From: Marinobacterium profundum
GTDB taxonomy: Bacteria > Pseudomonadota > Gammaproteobacteria > Pseudomonadales > Balneatricaceae
Assembly: GCF_001528745.1 (NCBI RefSeq)
Contig: NZ_BCNS01000018.1
Span: forward strand, 62,001 to 126,000
Length of the DNA: 64,000 bases
Direction of reading: 5' to 3'
Shown piece by piece: positions 25,575 to 35,574 of this stretch. Positions within the stretch are counted from its first letter, which is position 1, and the number at the start of each line of letters is the position of its first letter. The notes below the pieces were generated by a model, which saw only the letters and a program-made list of their open reading frames with translations, was not told where the DNA came from and ran no database searches. The translations under genes and the position numbers were made by a program.

Positions 25575-27527
25575 ATGTCTTTTCGTACTGACGCTACCCT
25601 GATGCCCCGCTATCTGACTGTGGGCGTGATCGGTGCTGTTCTGCTCCTTTTGTTGGTGGTTCTGAGCGATCTGATGGGTAGCAATTATCTGGATAGCCGC
25701 GGCGCGCTCGATCTGGCGGCGGCGGTGATCTTGCTGGTGTCGCTGTTTTATGGCCGCTGGAACAAGGCACTGTTTGCACGCTACCAGCATGACATCAATA
25801 GGCGTGAGCTGGAGTTGACCCGCAACGCTCAGGCGCTGCAGGTTGCGGCACGGGTATTCGACGCTTCGCGGGAGGGCATTATCGTTTCTGATGCGAACAA
25901 CAGGATTCAGGCGGTCAATAGCGCTTACTGCGAGATCACCGGCTACAGTGCCGAGGATGCCATAGGCCGCAATCCGTCCTTTATGTCGTCGGGGCGGCAC
26001 GACGCGGGCTTTTATCGCCAGTTGTGGCACGAGCTTGAGCAGCAGGATTGCTGGCAGGGGGAGGTGTGGAACCGGCGCAAAAACGGCGAGCTGTACCCCG
26101 AGTGGTTATCCATCAACGTGCACCGCAATGCTGAGCATCAGATCGAAAACTATATTGCCACCTTCCGTGATATTTCCGAGCGCAAGCGAGCCCAGGAACG
26201 GCTGAGCTATCTGGCCAGCTACGATAGGCTGACCGACTTGCCTAACCAGCACTTGTTTGCGGAGCAGGTCAGTCAGGCCATCGTACAGTCGGGGGGCTTT
26301 GGGGAGCTTGTGTTTGCGGTTCTGTTGATCGATCTGGATCGCTTTCGCAATATCAATGACTCGCTGGGGCGCGAAATAGGCGATCGGGTCTTGCAGGGCG
26401 TCGCCGGTCGTCTGGTCGAGCTGATGCCGCAGGGTGGCATCTTGTGTCGCCAGGGTGGGGATGAGTTTGCCGTGCTGCTACCGGATGAGCCCTCGTTGCT
26501 CAGAGTCGGAGCGCTGGTTCAGACGCTGCTGACGCAGATCGCACAGCCGGTAACGCAGCAGGGGCAGGAGTTGATAGTGACCCCCAGTATCGGTGTGGCA
26601 GTTTATCCACAGGATGGTAATGACTATTCAACGCTGCTGCGCAATGCCGATGCCGCGCTCAGCTTCGCCAAGGCACAAGGGCGCAATCAATATCAGTTTT
26701 TCATGCCGGCGCTGAATCGTCGTGTATCGAAGCGGTTGCAGACTGAAAATGCCCTGCGTCAGGCGCTGAGCCGTAATGAATTGCGCCTGGTGTATCAGCC
26801 GCAATACTCTCTGTCCAGTGGTGGACTGTCGGGTTCTGAAGCCCTGCTGCGCTGGCATTCTGCCGTGCTTGGGCCTATAGGGCCAGCAGACTTTATTCCG
26901 CTGGCCGAGGAAACGGGTTTGATAGGTCCGATCGGTGACTGGGTACTACGCAGCGCCTGTGAGCAAGGCGCGCAGTGGCTCGCCCAGGGCATTGCAATGC
27001 CGCTGGCGGTGAATGTGTCGGCCTGCCAGTTTCGGCCAGAGCTGCCTGCCAAGGTGGCTCATGCGCTGCAGGACTCCGGCTTTGAGGCGCATCTGCTGGT
27101 GATTGAAGTGACCGAGACCGCGCTAATGCAGGATCTTGATCAAACGACGCAGCTGTTGCTGCAACTCAAGAAACTGGGGGTCACTGTGGCGCTGGATGAT
27201 TTCGGCACCGGTCATTCAAGCTTGGCATACCTGAAGCGCTTCCCGCTCGACAAACTGAAGATTGACCGCTCATTTGTCAGTGGTCTGCCGGAGGATGCGG
27301 ATGATAGTGTCATCATCAAGGCGATGCTGGATGTGGCCCGGCATATGGGGTTGAGTGTGGTGGCTGAGGGGATCGAGACGCTGCAGCAGCAGGACTTTCT
27401 GGCATCCCTTGGCTGTGAGACCGGACAGGGATACCTGTATGCCAAGCCGCTGAGTACGCGGCAGATGACGGCGCGCCTGGCGGCAGCAGCCATGTATGAA
27501 CCTCAGCCAGAATTGCGACAGGCGTAA
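25575..27527 (+). CDS. Membrane PAS-GGDEF-EAL cyclic-di-GMP protein
   Basis: 650 residues. Two transmembrane helices near the N-terminus (about 12-32 and 42-60), a PAS domain (about 85-195, VFDASREGIIVSDANNRIQAVN, ending FRDISERKRA), a GGDEF domain with intact RQGGDEF, and an EAL domain with SEALLRW, NVSACQF, DDFGTGHSSLAYLK and AEGIET. Both catalytic motifs look complete, so it could make or degrade c-di-GMP; EAL motifs look fully active. Start set at ATG 25575 because the 53 upstream in-frame residues are not protein-like. A perfect FNR box lies upstream. Confidence 0.93.
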   Translation: MSFRTDATLMPRYLTVGVIGAVLLLLLVVLSDLMGSNYLDSRGALDLAAAVILLVSLFYGRWNKALFARYQHDINRRELELTRNAQALQVAARVFDASREGIIVSDANNRIQAVNSAYCEITGYSAEDAIGRNPSFMSSGRHDAGFYRQLWHELEQQDCWQGEVWNRRKNGELYPEWLSINVHRNAEHQIENYIATFRDISERKRAQERLSYLASYDRLTDLPNQHLFAEQVSQAIVQSGGFGELVFAVLLIDLDRFRNINDSLGREIGDRVLQGVAGRLVELMPQGGILCRQGGDEFAVLLPDEPSLLRVGALVQTLLTQIAQPVTQQGQELIVTPSIGVAVYPQDGNDYSTLLRNADAALSFAKAQGRNQYQFFMPALNRRVSKRLQTENALRQALSRNELRLVYQPQYSLSSGGLSGSEALLRWHSAVLGPIGPADFIPLAEETGLIGPIGDWVLRSACEQGAQWLAQGIAMPLAVNVSACQFRPELPAKVAHALQDSGFEAHLLVIEVTETALMQDLDQTTQLLLQLKKLGVTVALDDFGTGHSSLAYLKRFPLDKLKIDRSFVSGLPEDADDSVIIKAMLDVARHMGLSVVAEGIETLQQQDFLASLGCETGQGYLYAKPLSTRQMTARLAAAAMYEPQPELRQA

Positions 27528-27546
27528 TGCTTGTCGGTGTTTTTGG

Positions 27547-27735
27547 TTACTGCGTCTGGCGCTCGCCCTGCTGCAGTCGTTCACGTACCTGATCTTCGCT
27601 TTGCTGTATCTTTTCCCTGATATGCTCCTTGCGCATCAGGGTCTGCTCGGTTTTCAGGGCCACGGCAGCATCGCAGCTTTTCATGCTCACTGCGCCTATC
27701 GCAATGATTGCCAGTACCATCATCAGCCGCAGCAT
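27547..27735 (-). CDS. Small predicted exported protein
   Basis: 62 residues: hydrophobic N-terminus (MLRLMMVLAIIAIGAV), then a charged helical region EHIREKIQQSEDQVRERLQQGERQTQ with coiled-coil character. No family recognised. It stands alone, convergent with the GGDEF/EAL gene. Composition and the signal-like start make a real gene plausible, but there is no further support. Confidence 0.45.
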   Translation of the reverse strand: MLRLMMVLAIIAIGAVSMKSCDAAVALKTEQTLMRKEHIREKIQQSEDQVRERLQQGERQTQ

Positions 27736-27877
27736 TCTTGTCTGCCCTGTTATTGTCTGAGTGCTCGAAACCCGCTCGCGCCGGTCGCGCCAAGTCCTGA
27801 ATATTAGCAGTCTGTCGGGTTTTTCCGCGGTAGATAGTCTTAGATCGGCATGGGACAGAGGGCGACCGGCAGTAATT

Positions 27878-28486
27878 TCAGAAGGCGTTGGCCTGGATAA
27901 AGCCGTGTATGCCGGTGAGGACGATCTGGGACGCCATCGCTGCCAGAATCAGGCCGGTGACCTTGCTGAGAATATTCAGCCCGGTGCGGCCCAAAAGGCG
28001 TTCCATGGCGGTGGCCATGTGCAGAAAGCCCAGCAGGCAGCCCAGAGCCGCCATCATGCCGGCGATGCCAAAGATCATGTTCAGCCCCTCTAACTCTGCG
28101 CCGTACACCAGAATAGCGCCTATGGTGGCGGGCCCTACGATGGTGGGCATCGCCAGTGGCACTACGGCGATATCGTCACGCTGCTCGTGGGGGAGTTCGG
28201 CATTGACGCGCACGCCATCGCGCACCAGGCTCACGCCGGACAAAAACAGCAGTACACCGGCGCCTACACGGAATGAATCCAGTGTGATGCCCAGGGCATC
28301 AAACATGGGGCTGCCGAAGAAAAACAGCATCAGGCAGATAAAGAAGGCTGCGAGAACCGCACGGTTGGCAATGGAGCGGCGCTCGGCGCGGCTGTCGTTG
28401 CGGGTCAGTGACAGAAACATCGAGACCACAAAAAAAGGTGCGAACAGGAACAGAAACTTGATCCAGGTGGTAACCAACAGGCTCAT
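27878..28486 (-). CDS. MarC-family membrane protein
   Basis: 202-residue integral membrane protein with six hydrophobic segments. Family pattern: FAPFFVVSMFLSLTRN, RRSIANRAVLAAF, VGAGVLLFLSGVSLVRDG, VPLAMPTIVGPATIGAILVYG. MarC proteins were once linked to multidrug resistance, but that was not upheld, and function is unknown. ATG at 28486 chosen over an in-frame TTG at 28501. Confidence 0.9.
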   Translation of the reverse strand: MSLLVTTWIKFLFLFAPFFVVSMFLSLTRNDSRAERRSIANRAVLAAFFICLMLFFFGSPMFDALGITLDSFRVGAGVLLFLSGVSLVRDGVRVNAELPHEQRDDIAVVPLAMPTIVGPATIGAILVYGAELEGLNMIFGIAGMMAALGCLLGFLHMATAMERLLGRTGLNILSKVTGLILAAMASQIVLTGIHGFIQANAF

Positions 28487-28684
28487 TGCTACAGGGCTCA
28501 AAAAGTTGGGAGGGGGCGCATCTTATCACGCTATACGGGTATACCTGTATCTATTGCAGGCGTAGCGGATCAGTATTACTGATGCCGCTGCAAAATAATT
28601 AACTGTCATTCATACCCCTGCGCGTTATCCTGCCCGATTTTATCGTCGCCTGTTTTCGCGGCGCCTTTATTGGATATCGCTGTC

Positions 28685-29587
28685 ATGTCGTCCCGTATCA
28701 CGCCCATTCTCTGTCTGACACTGGCCATGCTGCTGTGGGCCAGTGCCTTTATCGCCCTCAAGCTGGCGTTCCGCCATTACGATCCCATGGTGGTGCTGGC
28801 GGGGCGCATGCTGGTGGCATCATGCTGCTTTTTTTGGGTGCTGCGACGGTTGGGGCCTGTGAGCTACAGTGCCGGCGACTGGAAACTTATCGGCCTGCTG
28901 ATGCTGGCCGAGCCCTGCCTTTATTTCCTGTTCGAGGCCAGCGCGCTGCAGTACACCAGCGCGGCCCAGGCCGGCATGATCACCGCGTTATTGCCGTTGC
29001 TGGTTGCCCTGGGTGCCTGGTTCTTCTTGCGTGAGCGCTTGCGATTGCAAGCCTGGATGGGTTTTGCCCTGGCGGTCGCAGGCGCGCTCTGGCTGAGTTT
29101 TGCCGCTCAGGTATCGGATGTGGCGCCTAATCCGTTACTGGGCAACTTCCTCGAGTTCTGCGCCATGTTGTGCGCCATGGTCTATACCCTATGTCTTAAA
29201 CGGCTGTCATCACGCTATTCACCCTGGCTGCTGACGGCGCTGCAGTCGTTTTGTGGCACGCTGTTCTTTGTGCCAGCGCTGGCGGTGCCAGGGGTGGAAA
29301 TGCCGACCGTCTGGGTAACGGAGGCGGTACTGGCCATCCTGTATCTGGGGCTGGTGGTGAATATTTTTGCCTACGGACTCTTCAATCTCGGCGTGTCCTG
29401 GATTCCGGCCAGCCAGGCGTCGGCGTACATCAACCTGATTCCGGTGTTTACCGTTATCCTGGCCTATGTGCTGTTGCGCGAAACCCTGAATGTTCAGCAA
29501 CTGGCTGCTGCGGCGCTGATTATTGGCGGTGTGGTGTTGAGTCAGTGGCCCGAGTCGCGGTCGGCGACCCAGGCGGTGGCGGGCTGA
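28685..29587 (+). CDS. EamA/DMT-family transporter
   Basis: 300-residue inner-membrane protein with ten predicted transmembrane helices in two EamA repeats (first begins LAMLLWASAFIALKLAF, second GNFLEFCAMLCAMVYTLCLKRL). Likely a metabolite exporter or drug/metabolite transporter; substrate unknown. The ATG at 28685 gives the natural N-terminus; an upstream in-frame TTG at 28670 exists. The divergent 198-bp gap to marC holds the promoters. Confidence 0.9.
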   Translation: MSSRITPILCLTLAMLLWASAFIALKLAFRHYDPMVVLAGRMLVASCCFFWVLRRLGPVSYSAGDWKLIGLLMLAEPCLYFLFEASALQYTSAAQAGMITALLPLLVALGAWFFLRERLRLQAWMGFALAVAGALWLSFAAQVSDVAPNPLLGNFLEFCAMLCAMVYTLCLKRLSSRYSPWLLTALQSFCGTLFFVPALAVPGVEMPTVWVTEAVLAILYLGLVVNIFAYGLFNLGVSWIPASQASAYINLIPVFTVILAYVLLRETLNVQQLAAAALIIGGVVLSQWPESRSATQAVAG

Positions 29588-29610
29588 AGGCAGAGTGACA
29601 GTGCGCAGGC

Positions 29611-31404
29611 TTACTCGATTTCGATCAGTATCTCGCCCGGTGTAATGCGATCACCCTTGGCAACATTTACGGCCTTGATGGTTCCGGCAATTGGCGCCTG
29701 CACCTCGGTCTCCATTTTCATGGCTTCGGTTACCAGAATAGCCTGACCTGCCGTCACGGTATCGCCTACGCTGACCAGTACATCAACGATGTTACCCGGC
29801 ATGGCAGTGGTGACATGGCCGGGGCTCGTCGCCTTGGCACGGTCGCTGGCAGCGCCTGCCACGTAAAGGTTAAGGGGTTCAAACACCACTTCCTCGGGCA
29901 TGCCATCCAGCGTCATGAATATGTGTCGCTTGCCTGAGTCCAGAGTGCCGACACCGGTCACGGCGATCTCATAGGTTTCGCCGTGCAGGTCAATCTTGAA
30001 TTCGGTAGGAACGCCCTCACCACTCGCACGGCTCTTGCTCTCGATGCCTTGGAGTACTTCGGGCTTGAGCGTGCCGTCGCGGCGCTCGCTGAGGAACTGG
30101 CGGCCTATATCCTGGAACATGGCAAAGGTCAGTACATCTTCAGGGCTCTGGGCCAGGTCGCCGATCTCTTTTTTCAGGCGCGCCATTTCGGCGGGCAACT
30201 GGTCTGCCGGGCGCCCTTCATTGATTTCGCCATTGCCGATGGCCTGCTTCTGCAGTTCCTTGTTGACCTCCGCCGGGGGCTGGCCGTAACCACCTGCCAG
30301 ATAGCGCTTCACCTCGTTGGTGATGGTGTTGTAACGCTTGCCCGACAGCACGTTGAGTACAGCCTGGGTGCCAACGATCTGAGACGTTGGCGTCACCAGA
30401 GGCGGAAAACCAAGGTCTTCGCGCACGCGGGGAATTTCGGCGAAGACTTCGCGAATCCGCCCGAGAGCATTCTGCTCCTTAAGCTGGTTGGCGAGGTTCG
30501 ACATCATGCCGCCCGGCACCTGGTTTATCTGTACGCCGACATCCTCGCGGGTAAATTCGCTCTCGAACTGGTGGTACTTTTTCCGCACTTCGCGGAAGTA
30601 GTCACCAATTTCCTGCAGCAGCTCCAGGTCCAGCCCGGTATCCCAGGGGGAGTCGCGCAGCGCCGCTACCTGGGATTCGGTGGCCGGATGGCTGGTGCCC
30701 CAGGCGAAAGCCGAGATGGCGGTATCTATATGCTCGGCGCCGGCTTCGATGGCCTTTAGCTGGCACTGTGCGGCTATGCCTGCGGTGTTGTGGGAGTGGA
30801 TAAAGATTGGCAGTTTGACCGCCTTGCGGATAGCTTTCACCAGCTCGTAGGTGGCGTAGGGCGTCAGTAGCCCGGCCATGTCCTTGAGGGCTATTGAGTC
30901 TGCGCCCATTTTCTGCAGCGCCTTTGCCTGTTTGACGAACAGCTTGGTGGTGTGAGCCGGGCTGGTGGTGTAGCAGATGGTGCCCTGGGCGTGCTTGCCA
31001 GCTTTCTTTACCGCCTTGATGGCGGTTTCCAGGTTACGCAGATCATTCAGGGCATCGAAGACGCGAAACACATCGATGCCGTTGGCGGCGGCGCGTTCGA
31101 CAAAGGCTTCGACTACATCATCGGCGTAGTGGCGGTAACCCAGCAGGTTCTGGCCACGCAGAAGCATCTGCAGGCGGGTATTAGGCAGTGCGGCCTTGAG
31201 CTGGCGCAGGCGCTCCCAGGGATCTTCCTTGAGGAATCGCACGCAGGCATCAAAGGTGGCGCCGCCCCAGACTTCCAGCGACCAGTAACCTACCTGATCC
31301 AGCTTGTCGCAGATGGGCAGCATGTCTTCGGTACGCATGCGGGTTGCGATCAGGGACTGATGGGCGTCGCGCAGAATAACGTCGGTTACATTAACTTTGC
31401 TCAT
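29611..31404 (-). CDS. pycB: Pyruvate carboxylase subunit B / OadA-type carboxyltransferase with biotin carrier
   Basis: 597 residues. N-terminal carboxyltransferase TIM barrel (VTDVILRDAHQSLIATRMR, MLLRGQNLLGYRHYADD, GTICYTTSPAHT, IFIHSHNTAG with metal-binding His pair), a PYC/OADA middle domain, and a C-terminal biotinyl domain with the EAMKME biotin-lysine motif near residue 560. With PycA it forms two-subunit pyruvate carboxylase, making oxaloacetate for anaplerosis, as in Pseudomonas. No OadB/OadG membrane subunits are nearby, which argues against the Na+-pumping oxaloacetate decarboxylase. pycA lies 117 bp upstream on the same strand. Confidence 0.92.
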   Translation of the reverse strand: MSKVNVTDVILRDAHQSLIATRMRTEDMLPICDKLDQVGYWSLEVWGGATFDACVRFLKEDPWERLRQLKAALPNTRLQMLLRGQNLLGYRHYADDVVEAFVERAAANGIDVFRVFDALNDLRNLETAIKAVKKAGKHAQGTICYTTSPAHTTKLFVKQAKALQKMGADSIALKDMAGLLTPYATYELVKAIRKAVKLPIFIHSHNTAGIAAQCQLKAIEAGAEHIDTAISAFAWGTSHPATESQVAALRDSPWDTGLDLELLQEIGDYFREVRKKYHQFESEFTREDVGVQINQVPGGMMSNLANQLKEQNALGRIREVFAEIPRVREDLGFPPLVTPTSQIVGTQAVLNVLSGKRYNTITNEVKRYLAGGYGQPPAEVNKELQKQAIGNGEINEGRPADQLPAEMARLKKEIGDLAQSPEDVLTFAMFQDIGRQFLSERRDGTLKPEVLQGIESKSRASGEGVPTEFKIDLHGETYEIAVTGVGTLDSGKRHIFMTLDGMPEEVVFEPLNLYVAGAASDRAKATSPGHVTTAMPGNIVDVLVSVGDTVTAGQAILVTEAMKMETEVQAPIAGTIKAVNVAKGDRITPGEILIEIE

Positions 31405-31521
31405 TTTCTTTCCTCTGGGTACTGCCCGGCGGTTTGCTCAAGTGCCGCCTGCAGTACCAATTCTGAATTCAGGGCTCGCGTGTGGCCTGCGCTGCTGTTT
31501 TTACTGCAGCTTATCCGGGCG

Positions 31522-32937
31522 TCAGAGTCCGGCATGGGCGGCGATAGCGGCGGCGATGGCCAGAGCGATTTCGCTGGGGTGACGTTTTTCCGAATAATTC
31601 AGCAGTTCCGGATGGTTGGGAACAAAGCTGGTGGTGAATACACCGCTGCGAAAGTCCGGACTCTTGAGAATTTCCTGATAATAGGGCGCCGTAGTGCGAA
31701 CACCCTGCAGGCGCATGTCAGCCAGGGCCCGGGCGCCGCGATCCAGGGCGTCTTCCCAGTTCAGCGCCCAGACCACCAGTTTCAGACACATGGAGTCGAA
31801 GTAGGGCGGAATGGTGTAGCCGGTGTAGATGGCGGTATCGGTACGCACGCCAGGGCCGCCGGGGGCGTAGTAGCGGGTGATCTTGCCAAAGCTGGGCAGG
31901 AAGTTGTTTTTAGGGTCTTCTGCGTTGATGCGAAACTGCAGCGCATAGCCGCGGTGCTGAATGTCCTGCTGGCGGTATTGCAGCGGCAATCCGGCGGCGA
32001 TGCGGATCTGTTCGCGGACTATATCGACGCCGGTGATCTGCTCGGTAATGGTGTGCTCGACCTGCACGCGCGTATTCATTTCCATGAAATACACTTCATT
32101 GTTCGATAGCAGGAATTCAACGGTGCCGGCGTTTTCGTAATGCACTGCGCGGGCGGCCCGTACCGCCAGTTCGCCGACATAGGCGCGCTGCTCCGGTGTC
32201 AGCTGTGGGCTGGGGGCGATCTCGATCAGCTTCTGGTTGCGCCTCTGTATGGAGCAGTCACGCTCGAACAGGTGAATGACTTCACCCTGACTGTCGGCGA
32301 GTATCTGTACCTCTATGTGTTTGGGGTCCACGATGCACTTCTCGAGGAATACATCGGCCGAACCAAAGGCCTTGGTGGCTTCGGAAATAACACGGGGGTA
32401 CTGGGCGCGCAACTCGGTCGGGTTGTCGCAGCGGCGGATGCCACGGCCGCCGCCGCCGGAGGTCGCCTTGAGCATAATCGGATAGCCGATCTGCTCGGCC
32501 ACGCTGAGCGCCTGCTTGAGGTCGGCCAGGTTGCCGTTTGAACCTGGCGTGACGGGAATACCTGCGCTGATCATGCTGCTGCGCGCAGCGGTCTTGTCAC
32601 CCATGCGGGATATTACGTCGGCATTGGGGCCGACAAAGGCAATACCACGCTCGGCGCAGATGCGGGCGAAGTCGGCGTTTTCAGACAGAAAACCATAACC
32701 TGGGTGAATGGCGTCACAGCCAGTCTCCACCGCGAGACTGACGATGCGGCGCGGATCCAGATAGCCCGCGAGAGGGTCTGCTCCGGCGAAGTGAGCCTCA
32801 TCGGCACGCTTGACATGCAGGGCGTAGCGGTCAGGCTCGGTGAATATGGCGACCGAGCGGATACCCATTTCTGCGCAGGCTCTGACTATCCGTACGGCAA
32901 TCTCGCCACGGTTGGCGATCAACAACTTTTTGAACAT
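31522..32937 (-). CDS. pycA: Pyruvate carboxylase subunit A (biotin carboxylase)
   Basis: 471-residue ATP-dependent biotin carboxylase. Begins MFKKLLIANRGEIAVRIVRAC; contains HPGYGFLSENADFA, the ATP-grasp glycine loop KATSGGGGRGIRR, EKCIVDPKHIEVQILAD, RDCSIQRRNQKLIE and the catalytic FMEMNTRVQVEHTITE. Longer than AccC alone and paired with pycB rather than accB, so pyruvate carboxylase is the better call. Divergent from the LysR gene, a likely regulator. Confidence 0.93.
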   Translation of the reverse strand: MFKKLLIANRGEIAVRIVRACAEMGIRSVAIFTEPDRYALHVKRADEAHFAGADPLAGYLDPRRIVSLAVETGCDAIHPGYGFLSENADFARICAERGIAFVGPNADVISRMGDKTAARSSMISAGIPVTPGSNGNLADLKQALSVAEQIGYPIMLKATSGGGGRGIRRCDNPTELRAQYPRVISEATKAFGSADVFLEKCIVDPKHIEVQILADSQGEVIHLFERDCSIQRRNQKLIEIAPSPQLTPEQRAYVGELAVRAARAVHYENAGTVEFLLSNNEVYFMEMNTRVQVEHTITEQITGVDIVREQIRIAAGLPLQYRQQDIQHRGYALQFRINAEDPKNNFLPSFGKITRYYAPGGPGVRTDTAIYTGYTIPPYFDSMCLKLVVWALNWEDALDRGARALADMRLQGVRTTAPYYQEILKSPDFRSGVFTTSFVPNHPELLNYSEKRHPSEIALAIAAAIAAHAGL

Positions 32938-33150
32938 TGAGTTCCTCCGTCAGCGGGAGCGCACATGCGAAGATGATAGTGGTGCGTCAGTGACCGTTTT
33001 AAGGTAGTACAGGCACAATGTTAATTAAAAATTGATATTTTTTTGTTTTTGTATAATTTTTGGCTTATACATTGTGTCAAAATCGCCCCGCAAGGGGATT
33101 GTTCGGTGAGAATCCGGTCTTTGCCCGGTGTTAACTGTTGAGAGATTCGT

Positions 33151-34113
33151 ATGGCTTATTCACTGCCACAGCTGCTGAACCGGCTTTCATTTCGTCAGCT
33201 TCAGGTGTTTTCGACGGTTTACCGTCTGAAAGGCTATAGTCGTGCAGCTGCTGAACTGGGGCTGACACAGCCGGCCATCAGTGCCCAGATACGCCAGCTT
33301 GAACAGGCCCTGGGGCAACCGCTGTTCGATTACGTCGGCAAAAAACTCTATACCACCGCCGCCGGTGAGCAGCTGGCGAGCAGTGTGCGGCAGATATTTG
33401 GTGAGCTGGAGCAGCTGCAGATGCAGTTGTCCGAGCTTGAGGGAACTGTGTCCGGTACCCTCAGCCTGGCGGCGGTCAGTACAACCCAATATGTGGTGCC
33501 TCATCTGCTGTCGGGGTTTCTGAAGCAGTATCCCAAGGTTGAGGTCAAGATGAAGGTGGTTAACCGTGCCCAGGCCATCGAGCGCCTGGCGGAAAATCAC
33601 GATGATCTGGTGATCATGGGCATGGTGCCTGAGGATCGCTCGCTGACCTTTATGCCGTTTTTGGATAACGAGCTGATCGCGCTGGTGCCTGCGGGGCATC
33701 CATTGGGCAAGAAAAAATCGGTACCGCTGGCGACCTTTCTGGCGCAGCCGCTGCTGCTGCGCGAACAGGGTTCCGGCACCCGGCGGGCGCTGGAGTCTTT
33801 CTGCTCCGAGCACCGTTTGCCGCTCAATGGTTATATGGAGCTGGGCTCCAATGCGGCGATCAAGCACGGTGTGCTGGCAGGGCTGGGGGTGGCGGTGATG
33901 CCGCGTCTCAGCGTACAGCTTGAGCTGGATAACGGCCTGCTGCAACAGGCTCATGTGACCGGCTTTCCGCTACGTCGATCCTGGTGTACGGTCTATCCGC
34001 GCAGCAAGCATCTGACGCCTGTGGCCGAGGCCTTTGTGGCCTATGTGCGTGATAATCTGGCCCAGATCAAAACCCAGTTTGAAAACCTCTACGGCCCACG
34101 CGACCCAGAATAG
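33151..34113 (+). CDS. LysR-type regulator divergent from pycA
   Basis: 320-residue LysR regulator: N-terminal winged HTH (LSFRQLQVFSTVYRLKGYSRAAAELGLTQPAISAQIRQLE) and a C-terminal effector-binding domain resembling the CbbR/PycR type (GTLSLAAVSTTQYVVPHLL). Its divergent layout with pycAB over a 213-bp gap, containing an AT-rich core near 33030-33075, suggests it controls those genes, as does PycR in Pseudomonas. Confidence 0.92.
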   Translation: MAYSLPQLLNRLSFRQLQVFSTVYRLKGYSRAAAELGLTQPAISAQIRQLEQALGQPLFDYVGKKLYTTAAGEQLASSVRQIFGELEQLQMQLSELEGTVSGTLSLAAVSTTQYVVPHLLSGFLKQYPKVEVKMKVVNRAQAIERLAENHDDLVIMGMVPEDRSLTFMPFLDNELIALVPAGHPLGKKKSVPLATFLAQPLLLREQGSGTRRALESFCSEHRLPLNGYMELGSNAAIKHGVLAGLGVAVMPRLSVQLELDNGLLQQAHVTGFPLRRSWCTVYPRSKHLTPVAEAFVAYVRDNLAQIKTQFENLYGPRDPE

Positions 34114-34177
34114 TACAAGGGGGCTAAAGGCCTGTCTGGCTTTTCCGCAGTGGATCAGTGTTAAGTCCGACAGGCTG

Positions 34178-34732
34178 TTAGCAGGCCATGTACTTGCCCC
34201 TGGGCGTGTCCAGCTCGAGGTGGCGCAGTGGGAAGCGGTTGTTGCGACGGTCTTCGAAGTAGAATCTCAGGGCGTTGTGGATGGTCTGGAACGCCAGGTC
34301 CTCCCAGGGAATCTCCTCCTCGGTAAACAGTTCGACCTCCAGTGATTCTTCTCCCGGGCCAAATTCCGGCGTTTTCAGTTCGGCCAGATAGAGCATCTGT
34401 ACCTGATTGGCGTGAATGATGGACGTCACAGTGTAGAGCTCGCCAATGCTGACCTGGGCGCGGGCTTCCTCCAGCGTCTCGCGGGCGGCGGCCTGTTCCG
34501 TTGTTTCGCCATTTTCCATAAAGCCGGCCGGCAGCGTCCAGTAACCAATGCGCGGGGCTATGGCCCGCTTGCACAGCAGTACACGATCACCCAGTACCGG
34601 CAGGCAGCCGGCGATGATGCGCGGATTCTGGTAGTGGATAGTGCCGCAGCGGTCGCATACGTGGCGCGGGCGGTTGTCACCCGGCGGAATACTCTGGCTG
34701 ACGCTGTGCCCGCAATCGCTGCAATAATTCAA
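34178..34732 (-). CDS. Zinc-ribbon Nudix hydrolase
   Basis: About 184 residues. N-terminal zinc ribbon NYCSDCG...HVCDRCGTIHYQNP, then a Nudix box GFMENGETTEQAAARETLEEA. Architecture like a shortened NudC, so a dinucleotide pyrophosphatase role is likely but unproven. I favour the TTG at 34732 (start residue before NYCSDCG) because it follows AGAGGA and matches family starts; ATGs at 34759 and 34816 are alternatives that add non-conserved residues. Confidence 0.85.
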   Translation of the reverse strand: MNYCSDCGHSVSQSIPPGDNRPRHVCDRCGTIHYQNPRIIAGCLPVLGDRVLLCKRAIAPRIGYWTLPAGFMENGETTEQAAARETLEEARAQVSIGELYTVTSIIHANQVQMLYLAELKTPEFGPGEESLEVELFTEEEIPWEDLAFQTIHNALRFYFEDRRNNRFPLRHLELDTPRGKYMAC

Positions 34733-34874
34733 GACATGTCCTCTTCTGATTGCCTCCATTCTAATGGCAGGCCTTTGTCGGCGACAAGGCTGTTGGCTGC
34801 GGTGGTGTTTTGGCATTCATTTTTGGCCCTGCGCCGCGTTATCATGGCGTTACTATTCGTGAAAGAGTGACCTC

Positions 34875-35471
34875 ATGCTTGAGTTGCTGCGCCGCCGCCT
34901 GGCCGATTACCGGCCACGTCGCCTGTTATCGGAACGTCCCAATGCCAGTGTGCTGATCGCCCTGACGGACGAGGCTGAGCCGCACGTCATCCTTACAAGA
35001 CGTGCCTCCCATCTGTCGACCCATCGGGGAGAGGTCGCCTTTCCCGGTGGCAAGCAGGACGATACCGATCCAGATCTGCTCTTTACAGCCCTGCGCGAGG
35101 CGCAGGAGGAAGTGGGCCTGGAGCCAGGGTTGGTGGATGTGCTGGGGCCTCTGGGGCAAGTCATGTCCAAGCATCAGTTGCAGGTAACGCCCTGGGTCGG
35201 GATAGTGCCGCGGGATGTAATACTTACACCGAGCCCCGCGGAGCTTGAAAGTCTTTTCCGGGTGCCGCTGAGCTTCTTTATGGAAGATCGACGCCAGCGT
35301 ACCGATATAGTGCGTTTTCGGGGTATGACTCACTATGTGCCGGCCTACGAATATGATGGTTACGTTATCTGGGGTTTGACCGCCTACATGCTGGTGGAAC
35401 TGCTGAATGTCGGCTTTGACGCCGGTATCCCGATGAAGCCCCGGCCTGAACATGACCCTGGTGGTTATTAA
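34875..35471 (+). CDS. CoA pyrophosphatase (NudL-like Nudix hydrolase)
   Basis: 198 residues with the extended CoA-pyrophosphatase signature: LTRRASHLSTHRGEVAFPGGK followed by ALREAQEEVGL (Nudix). The family cleaves CoA and derivatives into phosphopantetheine and 3',5'-ADP. The C-terminus carries TPWVG and YVPAYEYDGYVIWGLTAYM, also typical. Likely a single-gene unit; followed by two small conserved genes. Confidence 0.92.
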   Translation: MLELLRRRLADYRPRRLLSERPNASVLIALTDEAEPHVILTRRASHLSTHRGEVAFPGGKQDDTDPDLLFTALREAQEEVGLEPGLVDVLGPLGQVMSKHQLQVTPWVGIVPRDVILTPSPAELESLFRVPLSFFMEDRRQRTDIVRFRGMTHYVPAYEYDGYVIWGLTAYMLVELLNVGFDAGIPMKPRPEHDPGGY

Positions 35472-35574
35472 CCTGATTTCTTCCGGGCAGGCGCAATGAT
35501 GCGGCATCCCTGTTTCGCGCAGTGACCCTTAGGGTTACTAACCGTATTTTGGTTGTGCAGAGTTTTGGAGACTT

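Noticed and set aside
29611-32937. Na+-pumping oxaloacetate decarboxylase
   Set aside because: The OadA-like subunit is paired with a biotin carboxylase and LysR gene, and no OadB/OadG genes are present; two-subunit pyruvate carboxylase fits better.
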